From positions 62,001 through 126,000 of the forward strand of contig NZ_VIGP01000007.1 of NCBI RefSeq assembly GCF_009299795.1: a stretch of DNA of 64,000 bases. The letters are read 5' to 3'. Made by a program: the position numbers and the translations under genes. The DNA is from Brachybacterium subflavum. GTDB taxonomy: Bacteria > Actinomycetota > Actinomycetes > Actinomycetales > Dermabacteraceae. Of this stretch, positions 11,737-19,966 are shown in pieces. Numbering within the stretch: the stretch's first letter is position 1; every line of letters begins with the position of its first letter. The notes below the pieces were generated by a model. It was not told where the DNA came from. It saw nothing but the letters and a program-made list of their open reading frames with translations, and did not search any database.

Positions 11737-12351
11737 GTGGATCCCGATGAGGCGCGACGGAAGGTCCTCGAGGAGCTCGCGCGCGGCGAGTACCACCGCG
11801 ACCAGGGCTTCCTCCCCTGGCTCCTGGGGACGCTCGAGGACTGGCTGAGCTCGCTGACCGGCGGCGCGGGCGGCGCCTCCTCGGTGCTCATCGTCCTGCT
11901 CGCGGTGGTCGTCCTGCTCGCGGCGCTCTCGGCCTTCGCAGTGCTCCGCCGCAGCGGGCGGATGCGGCGCGACACCGCGCTCAGCGTGTCCTCGCGCCTG
12001 GACGCGGATCCCGTGCTGAGTGCGCAGGAGCTGCGACGACGGGCACGCGCCGCGGCCGACGAGCAACGGCCCGGCGACGCGGCGGTGCTGGGCATGCGCT
12101 CGCTCGTGCGCGATCTCCAGGAGCGCACCCTGCTCGACCTCGCCGAGGGCATGACCGCGCACGAGGCGGCCGGGGACGCCTCCCGGGCCTTCCCCGACGT
12201 GCGCACGCGCCTGCTGCGCGCCGCCCAGGTCTTCGACACCGCCGCCTACTCCCGCCATCACGTCGACGCCAAGAGCGCCGAGGACGTGGTGCGCCTGGCC
12301 GAGTACGTCGCCGAGGCGACCCCGCAGCTGCGGGAGTCGGAGCCCGCATGA
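11737..12351 (+). CDS. DUF4129 membrane protein
   Basis: This 204-residue protein starts at a GTG preceded by AGGTGA, which overlaps the previous stop codon. The N-terminal 40 residues (DPDEARRKVLEELARGEYH) match the start of actinobacterial DUF4129 proteins. One membrane helix lies near residues 50-70, and the remaining cytoplasmic helical part has a transglutaminase-associated DUF4129 character. Function is unknown. Its constant companions (MoxR ATPase, DUF58, DUF4350) suggest a membrane complex assembled or remodelled by the MoxR ATPase. It overlaps the next gene by the four bases ATGA. Confidence 0.82.
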   Translation: MDPDEARRKVLEELARGEYHRDQGFLPWLLGTLEDWLSSLTGGAGGASSVLIVLLAVVVLLAALSAFAVLRRSGRMRRDTALSVSSRLDADPVLSAQELRRRARAAADEQRPGDAAVLGMRSLVRDLQERTLLDLAEGMTAHEAAGDASRAFPDVRTRLLRAAQVFDTAAYSRHHVDAKSAEDVVRLAEYVAEATPQLRESEPA

Positions 12352-13541
12352 CGGCCCCGTCGCCCACCACGGCCACCGTCCGCGCGGACCCCGCGCGGCC
12401 CGGGCCGCGCGCCTCCACCCGCGTGCTCACGGTCGCGCTCGTCCTCGTGGTGCTCGCGGCGGTGGTCGTCGTCGCCCTGCGCGGCACCTTCCGAGACGGC
12501 CCGCTCGAGCCCGCCGCCCCCACGCCGCAGGGCTCCAAGGCCGTCGCCCGCGTCCTCGAGCGCGAGGGCACGGACCTCGAGGTCCGCCGGTACACGACCG
12601 ACGCCGCGCAGGCCCTCGCCGAGGGCCGCACCGTCCTGGTCACCGATCCCTCGGCTCTCGACGGCGCTCAGCTCGACCGTCTGGCCGACGCCCGGGAGAG
12701 CGGCCACGGGCACCTGGTGCTCGTGCGCCCGAGCTTCTTCGTCCTCGCGCGCCTGGCCCCGGGCATCCGGCCCGCCGGGGCGCTGGAGGAGACCACGACC
12801 CTGAGCGCCGACGGCTCCTGCGCGGCGGCGTCCCTGAAGGCCCGCGAGATCCGCGTGGGCCCGGCCGAGGACGTCGCGAAGGCCGCGACCCTCTACCGGG
12901 CAGGGGACGGCTTCGACACCTGCTTCCGCCGGGGCGACGGCGCGGCCGTGGTCACCGGCCAGGGCGTCACGGTGCTGGGCTCGGCGACGCTGCTGACCAA
13001 CGCGGGCGCTGGCGACCTCGACAACGCGGCGGTCGCCCTGAACGCCCTCGGCGGCGACGCGGGCCCCGCCCTCACCTGGTATGTCCCCTCTCCGACGGAT
13101 CCGCTCGCCGCGCAGCACCCCTCCCTCCTCGACCGTCTGCCGGACTTCGCGCTGCCCCTGGCCCTGTGGGGATGCGCGATCGTCCTCGCCGTCCTCCTCG
13201 CCGTCTCGCGCCGGCTCGGCCCGGTCGTCGTGGAGCCGCTTCCCGTGAGCGTGCGCGCTCGCGAGCTGACCGTGGGCCGGGCCCACCTGCTCCATCGCGC
13301 CGACGCCCGCGACGCCGCGGCCCGCGCGCTGCGGGCGAGGACCGCCGTGCGACTGGCCTCCCGGCTCGGTGTGCGCCGCGAGGGCCGCCTGGACGCGCTG
13401 ATCGCGGCGCTCGCACCCCACACCGCCCTCATGCCCGAGCAGATGCGGACGCTGCTGGGCCCCACCCCCGTGCGCAGCGACCAGGAGCTGCTGCGCCTGA
13501 GCGAAGACCTCGACGACCTCGAGAAGGAGATCGACCGATGA
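12348..13541 (+). CDS. DUF4350 membrane-anchored protein
   Basis: This 397-residue protein has one membrane helix near residues 26-45 and another near 265-285, flanking an extracytoplasmic alpha/beta domain. The segments SKAVARVLEREGTDLEVRRY and ALAEGRTVLVTDPSALD are typical of DUF4350, a GATase-like fold without an enzyme role assigned. A cytoplasmic C-terminal tail of about 110 residues ends in acidic Asp/Leu repeats. It is joined to DUF4129 and MoxR by ATGA overlaps on both sides, so stoichiometric, coupled translation is likely. The biological role is not established. Confidence 0.83.
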   Translation: MTAPSPTTATVRADPARPGPRASTRVLTVALVLVVLAAVVVVALRGTFRDGPLEPAAPTPQGSKAVARVLEREGTDLEVRRYTTDAAQALAEGRTVLVTDPSALDGAQLDRLADARESGHGHLVLVRPSFFVLARLAPGIRPAGALEETTTLSADGSCAAASLKAREIRVGPAEDVAKAATLYRAGDGFDTCFRRGDGAAVVTGQGVTVLGSATLLTNAGAGDLDNAAVALNALGGDAGPALTWYVPSPTDPLAAQHPSLLDRLPDFALPLALWGCAIVLAVLLAVSRRLGPVVVEPLPVSVRARELTVGRAHLLHRADARDAAARALRARTAVRLASRLGVRREGRLDALIAALAPHTALMPEQMRTLLGPTPVRSDQELLRLSEDLDDLEKEIDR

Positions 13542-14545
13542 GCGCCCTCCCCGATCAGCCGACGCCGCCCTCAGCCGTCCCGGCGGAGTCCGGGCCCGAG
13601 AGCCCGCGCGAGCGCCTGCGCGCCCTGAGCGACGAGATCCACAAGGCGGTGGTGGGCCAGGACGCGGCCGTCACCAGCCTGGTGGTCGCGCTGCTGTGCC
13701 GCGGCCACGTGCTGCTCGAGGGCGTGCCGGGCGTCGCCAAGACCCTGCTCGTGCGCTCTCTCGCCGAGGCCCTCGACGTGGACATGCGCCGCGTCCAGTT
13801 CACGCCGGACATGATGCCCGGCGACGTCACCGGCTCCCTGGTCTACGACAACTCGACCTCGGACCTCGTCTTCCGCGAGGGCCCCGTGTTCACGAACCTG
13901 CTGCTGGCCGACGAGATCAACCGCACGCCCCCGAAGACCCAGTCGGCGCTGCTCGAGGCGATGGAGGAGCGGCAGGTGACGATCGACGGCAGACCGCGCG
14001 CCCTCCCGGATCCGTTCATGGTGGTCGCCACACAGAACCCCATCGAGTTCGACGGCACCTACGCCCTGCCGGAGGCGCAGCTTGACCGCTTCCTCCTCAA
14101 GGCCGTGCTGCCGCTGCCCGAGCGCGAGCAGGAGGTGGACGTGCTGCGCCGCCACGCGGAGGGCTTCGACACCCGCGACCTCGCCGCGGCGGGGCTGCGC
14201 ACGGTCGCCGATCCCGCCTCCCTGCGCACCGCCCAGGAGGAGGTGCGCCAGGTGCGCGCCGAGCAGAGCGTGCTCGAGTACGTGGTGGACGTGTGCCGCG
14301 CCACCCGGCGCTCACCGAGCCTGTCCCTCGGCGTCTCCCCGCGCGGGGCGATCGCGCTGCTGCGCACGGCGAGCGCCTGGGCGTACCTCACGGGCCGCGA
14401 CTTCGTGACGCCCGACGACGTGAAGACCATGGCCCCGGCGACCCTCTCCCACCGCGTGCGCCTGACCACCGAGGCCGAGCTCGAGGGCTCGCAGGTGCAG
14501 GCGGTGCTCGCCGCGACGCTGGCCGGCGTGCCGGTCCCCCGCTGA
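13538..14545 (+). CDS. MoxR-family AAA+ ATPase
   Basis: This 335-residue AAA+ ATPase of the MoxR branch acts as a chaperone-like factor, maturing or activating partner proteins that often carry VWA domains. Walker A GVPGVAKT is at residues 62-69. Walker B LLLADE is at 121-126, followed by the sensor/insert region INRTPPKTQSALLEAMEE. The MoxR-specific C-terminal lid contains VSPRGAIALLRTA. The ATG at 13538 overlaps the DUF4350 stop. Its likely partner is the DUF58 protein encoded 10 nt downstream. An open frame begins well upstream but runs antisense-like through DUF4350, so I chose the overlapping start. Confidence 0.94.
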   Translation: MSALPDQPTPPSAVPAESGPESPRERLRALSDEIHKAVVGQDAAVTSLVVALLCRGHVLLEGVPGVAKTLLVRSLAEALDVDMRRVQFTPDMMPGDVTGSLVYDNSTSDLVFREGPVFTNLLLADEINRTPPKTQSALLEAMEERQVTIDGRPRALPDPFMVVATQNPIEFDGTYALPEAQLDRFLLKAVLPLPEREQEVDVLRRHAEGFDTRDLAAAGLRTVADPASLRTAQEEVRQVRAEQSVLEYVVDVCRATRRSPSLSLGVSPRGAIALLRTASAWAYLTGRDFVTPDDVKTMAPATLSHRVRLTTEAELEGSQVQAVLAATLAGVPVPR

Positions 14546-14555
14546 GGAGCCGGAC

Positions 14556-15860
14556 GTGAGGGACCTGCCCGCCCTGAGGATGCGCGGCGCCCTGCTGGGC
14601 GTCGTCGGCGCGCTGCCGATCGTGCTCGTCCCGCACTGGGCGACCGTGCTGGCGTGCGCGCTCGTGTGGGCCGGGCTGCTGGTGCTCGACCTCCTGCTCA
14701 CACCCTCGCCCAAGACCCTGCTGGTGCGGCGGCGCTCCCCCGGGCAGGTGCGGCTCGGCGAGGAGGGCACGGGCCGACTGCTGGTGACGAATCCCGGTGA
14801 GCGCGGCGTCGACGTCCGCCTGCGCGACGCCTGGAACCCGACGGCGGGCCTCCGCACACAGCGCGCCGCACTCGCGATCCCCGCGCAGGAGCGTCGGGCC
14901 GTGGACCAGGCCTTCCTCCCCACCCGGCGCGGTCGGCACACGAGCCGCGCGCTCGTGCTCGCCGTCCGCGGCAGGCTGGGTCTCGTCGAGCGCCGCGCGA
15001 CGCGGCACGCGCCCGGGGAGCTGCTGGCCCTGCACGCCTTCGGCTCGCGCCGCCATCTGCCCTCGCGCACGCGCCGGCTGCGGGAGATCGAGGGCCTCGC
15101 GGCGGTCCACCAGCGCGGTCAGGGCACGGAGTTCGACTCCCTGCGGGACTTCGTGGACGGCGACGACGTGCGCTCGATCGACTGGCGGGCGACCGCCCGC
15201 CGCCGCAGCGTCGTGGTGCGCACCTGGCGGCCCGAGCGCGACCGTCACGTGCTGATCGTCGTGGACACCTCGCGGACGTCGGCGGGCCGGGTGGGCGATG
15301 CCCCGCGGCTGGACTCCGCGCTCGATGCCACGCTGCTGCTCACGGCGCTCGCCGCGCAGGCCGGGGACCGGGTGGACGTGCTGTGCGCCGACCGCGTCCC
15401 GCACGTGCAGGTGCACGGCGGCAGCGCCCGCACGCTGCTGCACGACGTGGTCGCGGCGACCGCGCCGGTCGAGCCGGCCCTCGTCGAGACCGACTGGGAG
15501 ATGGTCGCCTCGGAGATCCGCCGACGGGCGCGACGCGGGGCCCTCGTCGTCCTCCTCGCCCCGATCGAGCCGGGAGCCGCGGGCCAGGGCCTGCTGCCCG
15601 TCGCCTCCCGGATCGCCGCCGATCATCCGCTGATCGTCGGCTCGGTGGCGGATCCCGCGCTCGCGGGCATGGCGCGCGAGCGCGGGAGCATCGGTGCGGT
15701 CTACCGGGCCGCGTCGGCCGAGCAGGAGAGCATCGAGCGCGAGGGCACCGCACGTGCGCTCGAGCGCTGCGGGGCGCACGTCGTGGACGTCGTCCCCGAC
15801 GACCTCCCGCAGGCGGTCGCCGATCAGTACCTCGCCCTCAAGGCGGCCGGCAGGCTCTGA
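14556..15860 (+). CDS. DUF58 protein (VWA-like partner of MoxR)
   Basis: This 434-residue protein begins at a GTG preceded by GAGGAG. Two hydrophobic helices lie in the first 50 residues, then a beta-rich extracytoplasmic-type segment. The DUF58 signature is RGQGTEFDSLRDFVDGDD followed closely by IDWRATARR. The C-terminal half is an alpha/beta fold with a MIDAS-like start (IVVDTSRTS), reminiscent of von Willebrand factor A domains. DUF58 proteins are co-encoded with MoxR ATPases across bacteria and are presumed clients. It is the last gene of the operon and faces spoIIM tail to tail. Confidence 0.9.
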   Translation: MRDLPALRMRGALLGVVGALPIVLVPHWATVLACALVWAGLLVLDLLLTPSPKTLLVRRRSPGQVRLGEEGTGRLLVTNPGERGVDVRLRDAWNPTAGLRTQRAALAIPAQERRAVDQAFLPTRRGRHTSRALVLAVRGRLGLVERRATRHAPGELLALHAFGSRRHLPSRTRRLREIEGLAAVHQRGQGTEFDSLRDFVDGDDVRSIDWRATARRRSVVVRTWRPERDRHVLIVVDTSRTSAGRVGDAPRLDSALDATLLLTALAAQAGDRVDVLCADRVPHVQVHGGSARTLLHDVVAATAPVEPALVETDWEMVASEIRRRARRGALVVLLAPIEPGAAGQGLLPVASRIAADHPLIVGSVADPALAGMARERGSIGAVYRAASAEQESIEREGTARALERCGAHVVDVVPDDLPQAVADQYLALKAAGRL

Positions 15861-15873
15861 CCCGCGTGCCGGC
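15846..15873. terminator. Possible bidirectional terminator between DUF58 and SpoIIM-like genes
   Basis: GCCGGCA (15846-15852) can pair with TGCCGGC (15867-15873) across a 14-nt loop. It spans the short gap between two convergent genes and overlaps the end of the DUF58 gene. There is no T-tract; support is structural only. Confidence 0.35.
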
Positions 15874-15878
15874 GGCGC

Positions 15879-16949
15879 TCAGGCGGCGACGGCCACCTGG
15901 TCCCCCACGACCTCCTCGGGGAGGTCGCCGGTGATCCCGGCGCGGGACACCCGGCGTCCGCGCACGATCATCACCGCGAGGAACGCGGCCCAGGCGAGGA
16001 CGCCGATGCCGATGCGCACGGCGGCGGGAAGGGAGCTGGGCGTCACGAAGGCCTCGATCACCCCGGAGACCAGCAGCACGGCCACGAGCCCCACGCCCAC
16101 CGTGATCATGGCGCGGGCCGCGCGTGCGAGCGCCCACGCACGCGGCAGCGGTCCGGGGCGCACCCACGCCCAGAACAGGCGCAGTCCGGCGCCCGCGCCC
16201 ACGCAGATCGCCGTGAGCTCGAGCAGTCCGTGCGGCACCAGGTACACCAGCAGCGTGCCGAAGTGCCCGTGCGCGGCGAGGACCCCGCCGGAGAGCCCGA
16301 TGTTCAGACCGTTGCTGAGCAGCATCCACGCCGGCCACACGCCGGTCACGCCGAGCACCACGGACTGCAGGGCGATCCAGGCGTTGTTCGTCCACACGCT
16401 CGCCGCGAAGCCGCTCGCCTCGCCCTGGAAGTAGTAGCCGACGAAGTCGTGCTGGGCGAGCCGGCGCTGCTCCGCCTCGGTGAGCACGGCGGAGCGGGCC
16501 GACGGGTCCAGGCCGAACCACAGCCCGGACGCCAGTGCGGTGACGAGCAGCAGCGCGGCGCATCCGGCGACCCACCAGCGGGCCTCGTGCAGGGCGGCGG
16601 GCAGGTCCTCCCAGAGCATGTCCCGCACGCGCCGCCAGAGGGGCACCCGGGCCCCGGTGATCCGCAGCCGCGCGCGCTGCAGCAGGACGGACAGGCGCGC
16701 GGTGAGCACCGGATCGGGGTTCGTCGAGCGCACCGCGGACAGGTGCGTCGCGGTGCGCCGGTACAGCGCGATCAGCTCGTCGATGCCCGCGGCGTCCAGG
16801 TCGCGGGCGCGGGTGAGCACCCCGAGGCGGTCCCAGTCCTCGCGGTGCACGGCGATGAAGGCGTCGGTGTCCACCTCGCCAGCGTAGGCGAGGCGCGCGG
16901 AGCGCACGTGCGACGAAAGTCGAGGCGCCGCGGTGCGCTCGTCGACCAC
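15879..16949 (-). CDS. SpoIIM-family membrane protein
   Basis: This 356-residue integral membrane protein is related to stage II sporulation protein M. In spore formers SpoIIM works in peptidoglycan remodelling during engulfment; in non-sporulating actinobacteria the role is unknown. The conserved N-terminal stretch DTDAFIAVHREDWDRL opens a helical cytoplasmic domain of about 110 residues, followed by five to six membrane helices. I keep the GTG at 16949 because GGGAGG lies about 9 nt upstream. A shorter start at the GTG at 16874, directly before DTDAFIAV, would match many family members. It is divergent from the RDD gene, a common actinobacterial pair. Confidence 0.87.
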   Translation of the reverse strand: MVDERTAAPRLSSHVRSARLAYAGEVDTDAFIAVHREDWDRLGVLTRARDLDAAGIDELIALYRRTATHLSAVRSTNPDPVLTARLSVLLQRARLRITGARVPLWRRVRDMLWEDLPAALHEARWWVAGCAALLLVTALASGLWFGLDPSARSAVLTEAEQRRLAQHDFVGYYFQGEASGFAASVWTNNAWIALQSVVLGVTGVWPAWMLLSNGLNIGLSGGVLAAHGHFGTLLVYLVPHGLLELTAICVGAGAGLRLFWAWVRPGPLPRAWALARAARAMITVGVGLVAVLLVSGVIEAFVTPSSLPAAVRIGIGVLAWAAFLAVMIVRGRRVSRAGITGDLPEEVVGDQVAVAA

Positions 16950-16990
16950 CGGGTGAGGCCTCCCGCGGCCGCCGATGGGAGACTGGGCGC

Positions 16991-17845
16991 ATGTCCATGG
17001 CAGCGGGTCCGACGAGCGGGAGCGCCCCGAGCGCGATGCGCGATGCGATCGTCACCGGCGAGGCCGTCCACCTGGACCTGCGCCCCGCCTCCTTCGCGAC
17101 CCGTCTGCTGTCCTATCTGGTCGACGGCGCCGTCATGCTTGCCCTCAGCATCGGGTCGACGGTGGGCGTCGTCGCCCTCGCCTCCCGCACGGGGCTGGAC
17201 GCCGGCTTCGTGCAGGCCGCCATGGTCCTCGTGAGCGTGCTCGCCTTCCTCGGCTACCCGGTGCTCACCGAGCTGCTGATGGGCGGACGCAGCCTGGGGC
17301 GCCTGGCGACGGGCACCCGTGTGGTGCGCGAGGACGGAGGCCCGGTGCATGCGCGCCAGAGCCTGCTGCGGGCGCTCATGGGGATGCTCGAGATCTGGTC
17401 GACGACGGGCGCGATCGCCCTGGTCACCGCGCTCGTCGACCGCCGATCCCGACGGCTCGGCGACATGCTCGCCGGCACCATGGTGATCCAGGAGCGCATG
17501 CGCGCCCCCCGCCCGGTGCGCGAGCGCATGCCCGAGGAGCTGCAGGCCTGGGCCGCCGGGGCGGACGTGGGCCGACTGCCCCTGCCGCTGCTGCAGGACG
17601 TGCGCTCGTTCCTGCCCCGCGCGCACTCGCTGAATCCGGAGTCGCGCCGCGAGATCGCCCGGGACCTGCTGCAGCGCACCATGTCCTCGGTGACGCCGGC
17701 TCCCCCTCCGGGGACCGATCCCGAGATGTTCCTGCGGGCAGTGCTCGCCGAGCGCTCCCGGCGCGACGAGGAGAAGCTGCGCGCCGCCGCCGAGCGCGAG
17801 CGCGAGCTCGCGGCCGACGTGCGCGCAGTGCCCTTCGCGCAGTAG
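16991..17845 (+). CDS. RDD-family membrane protein
   Basis: This 284-residue protein carries the RDD domain: an N-terminal helix beginning RPASFATRLLSYLVDGAVML with the conserved Arg and Asp, then two more helices. The second conserved block is GRSLGRLATGTRVVREDGG. The last 110 residues are soluble, charged and rich in Arg/Glu. RDD proteins are small integral membrane proteins; some are implicated in ion or metabolite transport, but no function is proven here. It neighbours SpoIIM, DUF58 and MoxR, a set that travels together in actinobacteria. The start at 16991 leaves a 41-nt intergenic gap to the divergent gene. Confidence 0.86.
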   Translation: MSMAAGPTSGSAPSAMRDAIVTGEAVHLDLRPASFATRLLSYLVDGAVMLALSIGSTVGVVALASRTGLDAGFVQAAMVLVSVLAFLGYPVLTELLMGGRSLGRLATGTRVVREDGGPVHARQSLLRALMGMLEIWSTTGAIALVTALVDRRSRRLGDMLAGTMVIQERMRAPRPVRERMPEELQAWAAGADVGRLPLPLLQDVRSFLPRAHSLNPESRREIARDLLQRTMSSVTPAPPPGTDPEMFLRAVLAERSRRDEEKLRAAAERERELAADVRAVPFAQ

Positions 17846-17875
17846 CCGCCGTCGCGGCGCGGGAGGGCGCAGAGG

Positions 17876-19537
17876 TCAGTCGCGCCCGGCGATGAGCACG
17901 GGGATGCCGCCGCGGATGCGGAACTCGTGCCCCTGCTCGGCGCAGCGCAGCACGTCGGCCGCGCCGTCCTGCGAGGCTGCGTCGGAGAGCTCCGCCCCGC
18001 ACCGGGGGCAGCGCAGGATCCGGCGCAGCCACGCCGGCCCGTCGAATCCGGCCTCGCTGCTCATCGCGACCCCGCCCCCGCTCTCGTCCTCGTGCACCGT
18101 GTCGTCGTGCATCGTGTCGTCGTGCACCGTGTCGTTGCCCGTGCCCTCGTCGATCATCCCGAGCACCTCGTCGCGCACAGCCCGCATGGTGTCCTCGTCG
18201 GCCGCCTCGACGTTCAGCCGCAGCGCCTGCTGGGTGTTGGAGGAGCGCAGGGAGAACCACCACTGCTCCCCGTCCGCTCCCCAGTGCCGCACGGTCAGCC
18301 CGTCGAGCTCGTCGATCTCGACCCCCTCGCGCGGGGCGAAGGCCGCGCAGACCGCCTCGCGCACCGCCGCAGCAGATGCGGGACGGCGATTGATCTCCCC
18401 GCTCGCGGCATAGGGCGTGTGCACTGCGACCAGCGCAGACATGACCTCCGTGCTCTCGGCGAGGACTGCGAGCACGTGCAGGGCCGCGAGCATGCCGGAG
18501 TCGGCGCGGAAGAACCCGCGGAAGTAGTAGTGGGCGGAGTGCTCGCCGCCGAACACGGCGTCCTCGCGCTCCATGATCGCCTTGATGAGCGAGTGCCCGA
18601 CGGGAGTCACCGTGAAGCGTCCGCCCGCGGCCTCGACGGCCTCGGCGACGTGCCGCGAGGAGACGACGTTCGCGACGACCGTCGGGGCCTCCTCGCCCCG
18701 GGCGCGGGCCCGGGCGATCTCGCGCTCGGCGATCAGCGCCGTCACGGCCGAGGGCGGCACCGGGGCGCCGGTCTCGTCGACCACGGTGCAACGGTCCGCG
18801 TCGCCGTCGAAGGCGAGGCCCAGGTCCGCGCCCTCCTCGCGCACCCGCGCGGCCAGATCGGTGAGGTTCGCGGGATCGGTCGGATCCGCGGGGTGGTGCG
18901 GGAAGGTGCCGTCGAGCTCGAGATGCAGCCCGATCACCTCGACGCTCGGCAGATGCGCGGCGACGGCGGGCACCGTGAGCCCCGCCATCCCGCTGCCGGC
19001 GTCGACGACGACCTTCAGCCGGCGGGTGCTCGGCACGGGGGCGAGCCTCAGCACGGTCGCGACATAGTCCTCGAGGGTGTCGAGCTCCTGGAGACGCCCG
19101 CCCGGGATCTCGGGGATCTCCCCCTCCTCGAGGAGCTGTTCGGCGCGCACGCGCAGGTCGCCGATGCCGGTGTCGCGGCTGATCGGGCGCGCACCGGGCA
19201 GGCACAGCTTGATGCCGTTGTCCTGACCGGGGTTGTGGGAGGCGGTGATCATGGCGCCCGCCGCCCGGTACAGGCCCGAGGCGCAGTACAGCTGGTCGGT
19301 CGCGCTCAGCCCGGCGAGGCCCACGGTGGCTCCGCGGCGCACCGCCCCCTCGGCGAAGGCGCGTGCGAGCTGCGGGGAGCTCACGCGCATATCGTGGCCG
19401 AGGATCAGGTCCTTGGCCTCGAGGCTGTCTGCGAACGCGGCGCCGAAGGCCCGCGCGACGTCCTCGTCCAGGGTCACGCCGGCGACGCCGCGCACGTCGT
19501 TGGCCAGGACGATCGGTCGCAGATCGCGCTCAGTCAT
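17876..19537 (-). CDS. Phosphomannomutase/phosphoglucomutase fused to a Trm112-like zinc domain
   Basis: Residues 1 to about 465 form an alpha-D-phosphohexomutase (ManB/PgmA family) that interconverts hexose 6- and 1-phosphates, feeding GDP-mannose or UDP-glucose synthesis. The phosphoserine loop is ITASHNPGQDNGIK, the metal loop is AFDGDADRC, and the sugar loop is GGEHSAH. A His/Asp/Thr-rich linker (NDTVHDDTMHDDTVHEDE) then joins it to a C-terminal UPF0434/Trm112-like domain with CPRCG, a later Cys, and IRGGIPVLIAG. In most actinobacteria these are two adjacent genes. An internal ATG at 18064 starts the small domain in frame and could make it separately. The gene overlaps DUF3499 by 8 nt. 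Confidence 0.9.
   Translation of the reverse strand: MTERDLRPIVLANDVRGVAGVTLDEDVARAFGAAFADSLEAKDLILGHDMRVSSPQLARAFAEGAVRRGATVGLAGLSATDQLYCASGLYRAAGAMITASHNPGQDNGIKLCLPGARPISRDTGIGDLRVRAEQLLEEGEIPEIPGGRLQELDTLEDYVATVLRLAPVPSTRRLKVVVDAGSGMAGLTVPAVAAHLPSVEVIGLHLELDGTFPHHPADPTDPANLTDLAARVREEGADLGLAFDGDADRCTVVDETGAPVPPSAVTALIAEREIARARARGEEAPTVVANVVSSRHVAEAVEAAGGRFTVTPVGHSLIKAIMEREDAVFGGEHSAHYYFRGFFRADSGMLAALHVLAVLAESTEVMSALVAVHTPYAASGEINRRPASAAAVREAVCAAFAPREGVEIDELDGLTVRHWGADGEQWWFSLRSSNTQQALRLNVEAADEDTMRAVRDEVLGMIDEGTGNDTVHDDTMHDDTVHEDESGGGVAMSSEAGFDGPAWLRRILRCPRCGAELSDAASQDGAADVLRCAEQGHEFRIRGGIPVLIAGRD
18091..18135. repeat. Three tandem 15-bp repeats in the PMM-Trm112 linker
   Basis: Copies of CGTGCACCGTGTCGT occupy 18091-18105, 18106-18120 (one C to T change) and 18121-18135. 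They encode the linker repeat (H-D-D-T-V/M) on the minus strand. A multiple of three keeps the fusion in frame if the copy number changes. Confidence 0.9.
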
Positions 19538-19898
19538 CGCTCGACCTCACGACGTGCAGGTGACGCTCGGCGCGAGGCGACTCGGGGCGGCCGCTGGCGC
19601 GCGCGGCGTCGCGGGCGGCCGGCGGGGCACCGGCGGCGTCCGCCGCCTCGCGCGGGTCGACCGCCGCGGCGAGCGCCACGAGGTCGTCGACGGCATCGGC
19701 GCTGCCCGCGACCCGCAGCATGGTCCAGCCGCGCGGCGGCGTCATCCGCGACGCGTGCTCCTCGCAGAGGTCGTAGGCGTTCGGGTCGGCGGTGCGGGCG
19801 AGCGGTCCCACCACGAGCGTCGAGTCCTCGTACACGAAGGTCAGGGAGCTGACGGCGGGACGGGTGCAGCCGGTCTTCGAGCAGTCGCGATGAGGCAC
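19530..19898 (-). CDS. DUF3499 protein
   Basis: This small 122-residue protein conserved in actinobacteria (Rv3258c family) has a putative zinc site. Two cysteines, C6 and C11, appear in MPHRDCSKTGC, and a CEEH motif sits about 35 residues later. The N-terminal 65 residues are well conserved; the tail is Ala/Arg-rich and variable. It lies between the phosphohexomutase gene, which it overlaps by 8 nt, and the divergent zincin-like gene. This is the same arrangement as around pmmA in Mycobacterium. No molecular function is known; the position implies co-expression with sugar-phosphate metabolism. Confidence 0.9.
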   Translation of the reverse strand: MPHRDCSKTGCTRPAVSSLTFVYEDSTLVVGPLARTADPNAYDLCEEHASRMTPPRGWTMLRVAGSADAVDDLVALAAAVDPREAADAAGAPPAARDAARASGRPESPRAERHLHVVRSSDD

Positions 19899-19953
19899 GT
19901 CCTCGAGTGTACGCAGTGGGCGAGCCGGGCCGCGGCCCGCGACACGAGCGCGT

Positions 19954-19959
19954 TAGAGT
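19954..19959 (+). promoter_or_regulatory. -10 element of a probable leaderless promoter
   Basis: TAGAGT fits the TANNNT -10 pattern and ends 7 nt before the ATG at 19967, so transcription would begin at or next to the start codon. No Shine-Dalgarno site precedes that ATG, which supports a leaderless mRNA. No -35 consensus is visible. Confidence 0.55.
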
Positions 19960-19966
19960 GCGATGC

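Noticed and set aside
18061-18135. Possible CRISPR-like short repeats
   Set aside because: The copies are contiguous 15-bp units inside a coding frame without spacers.
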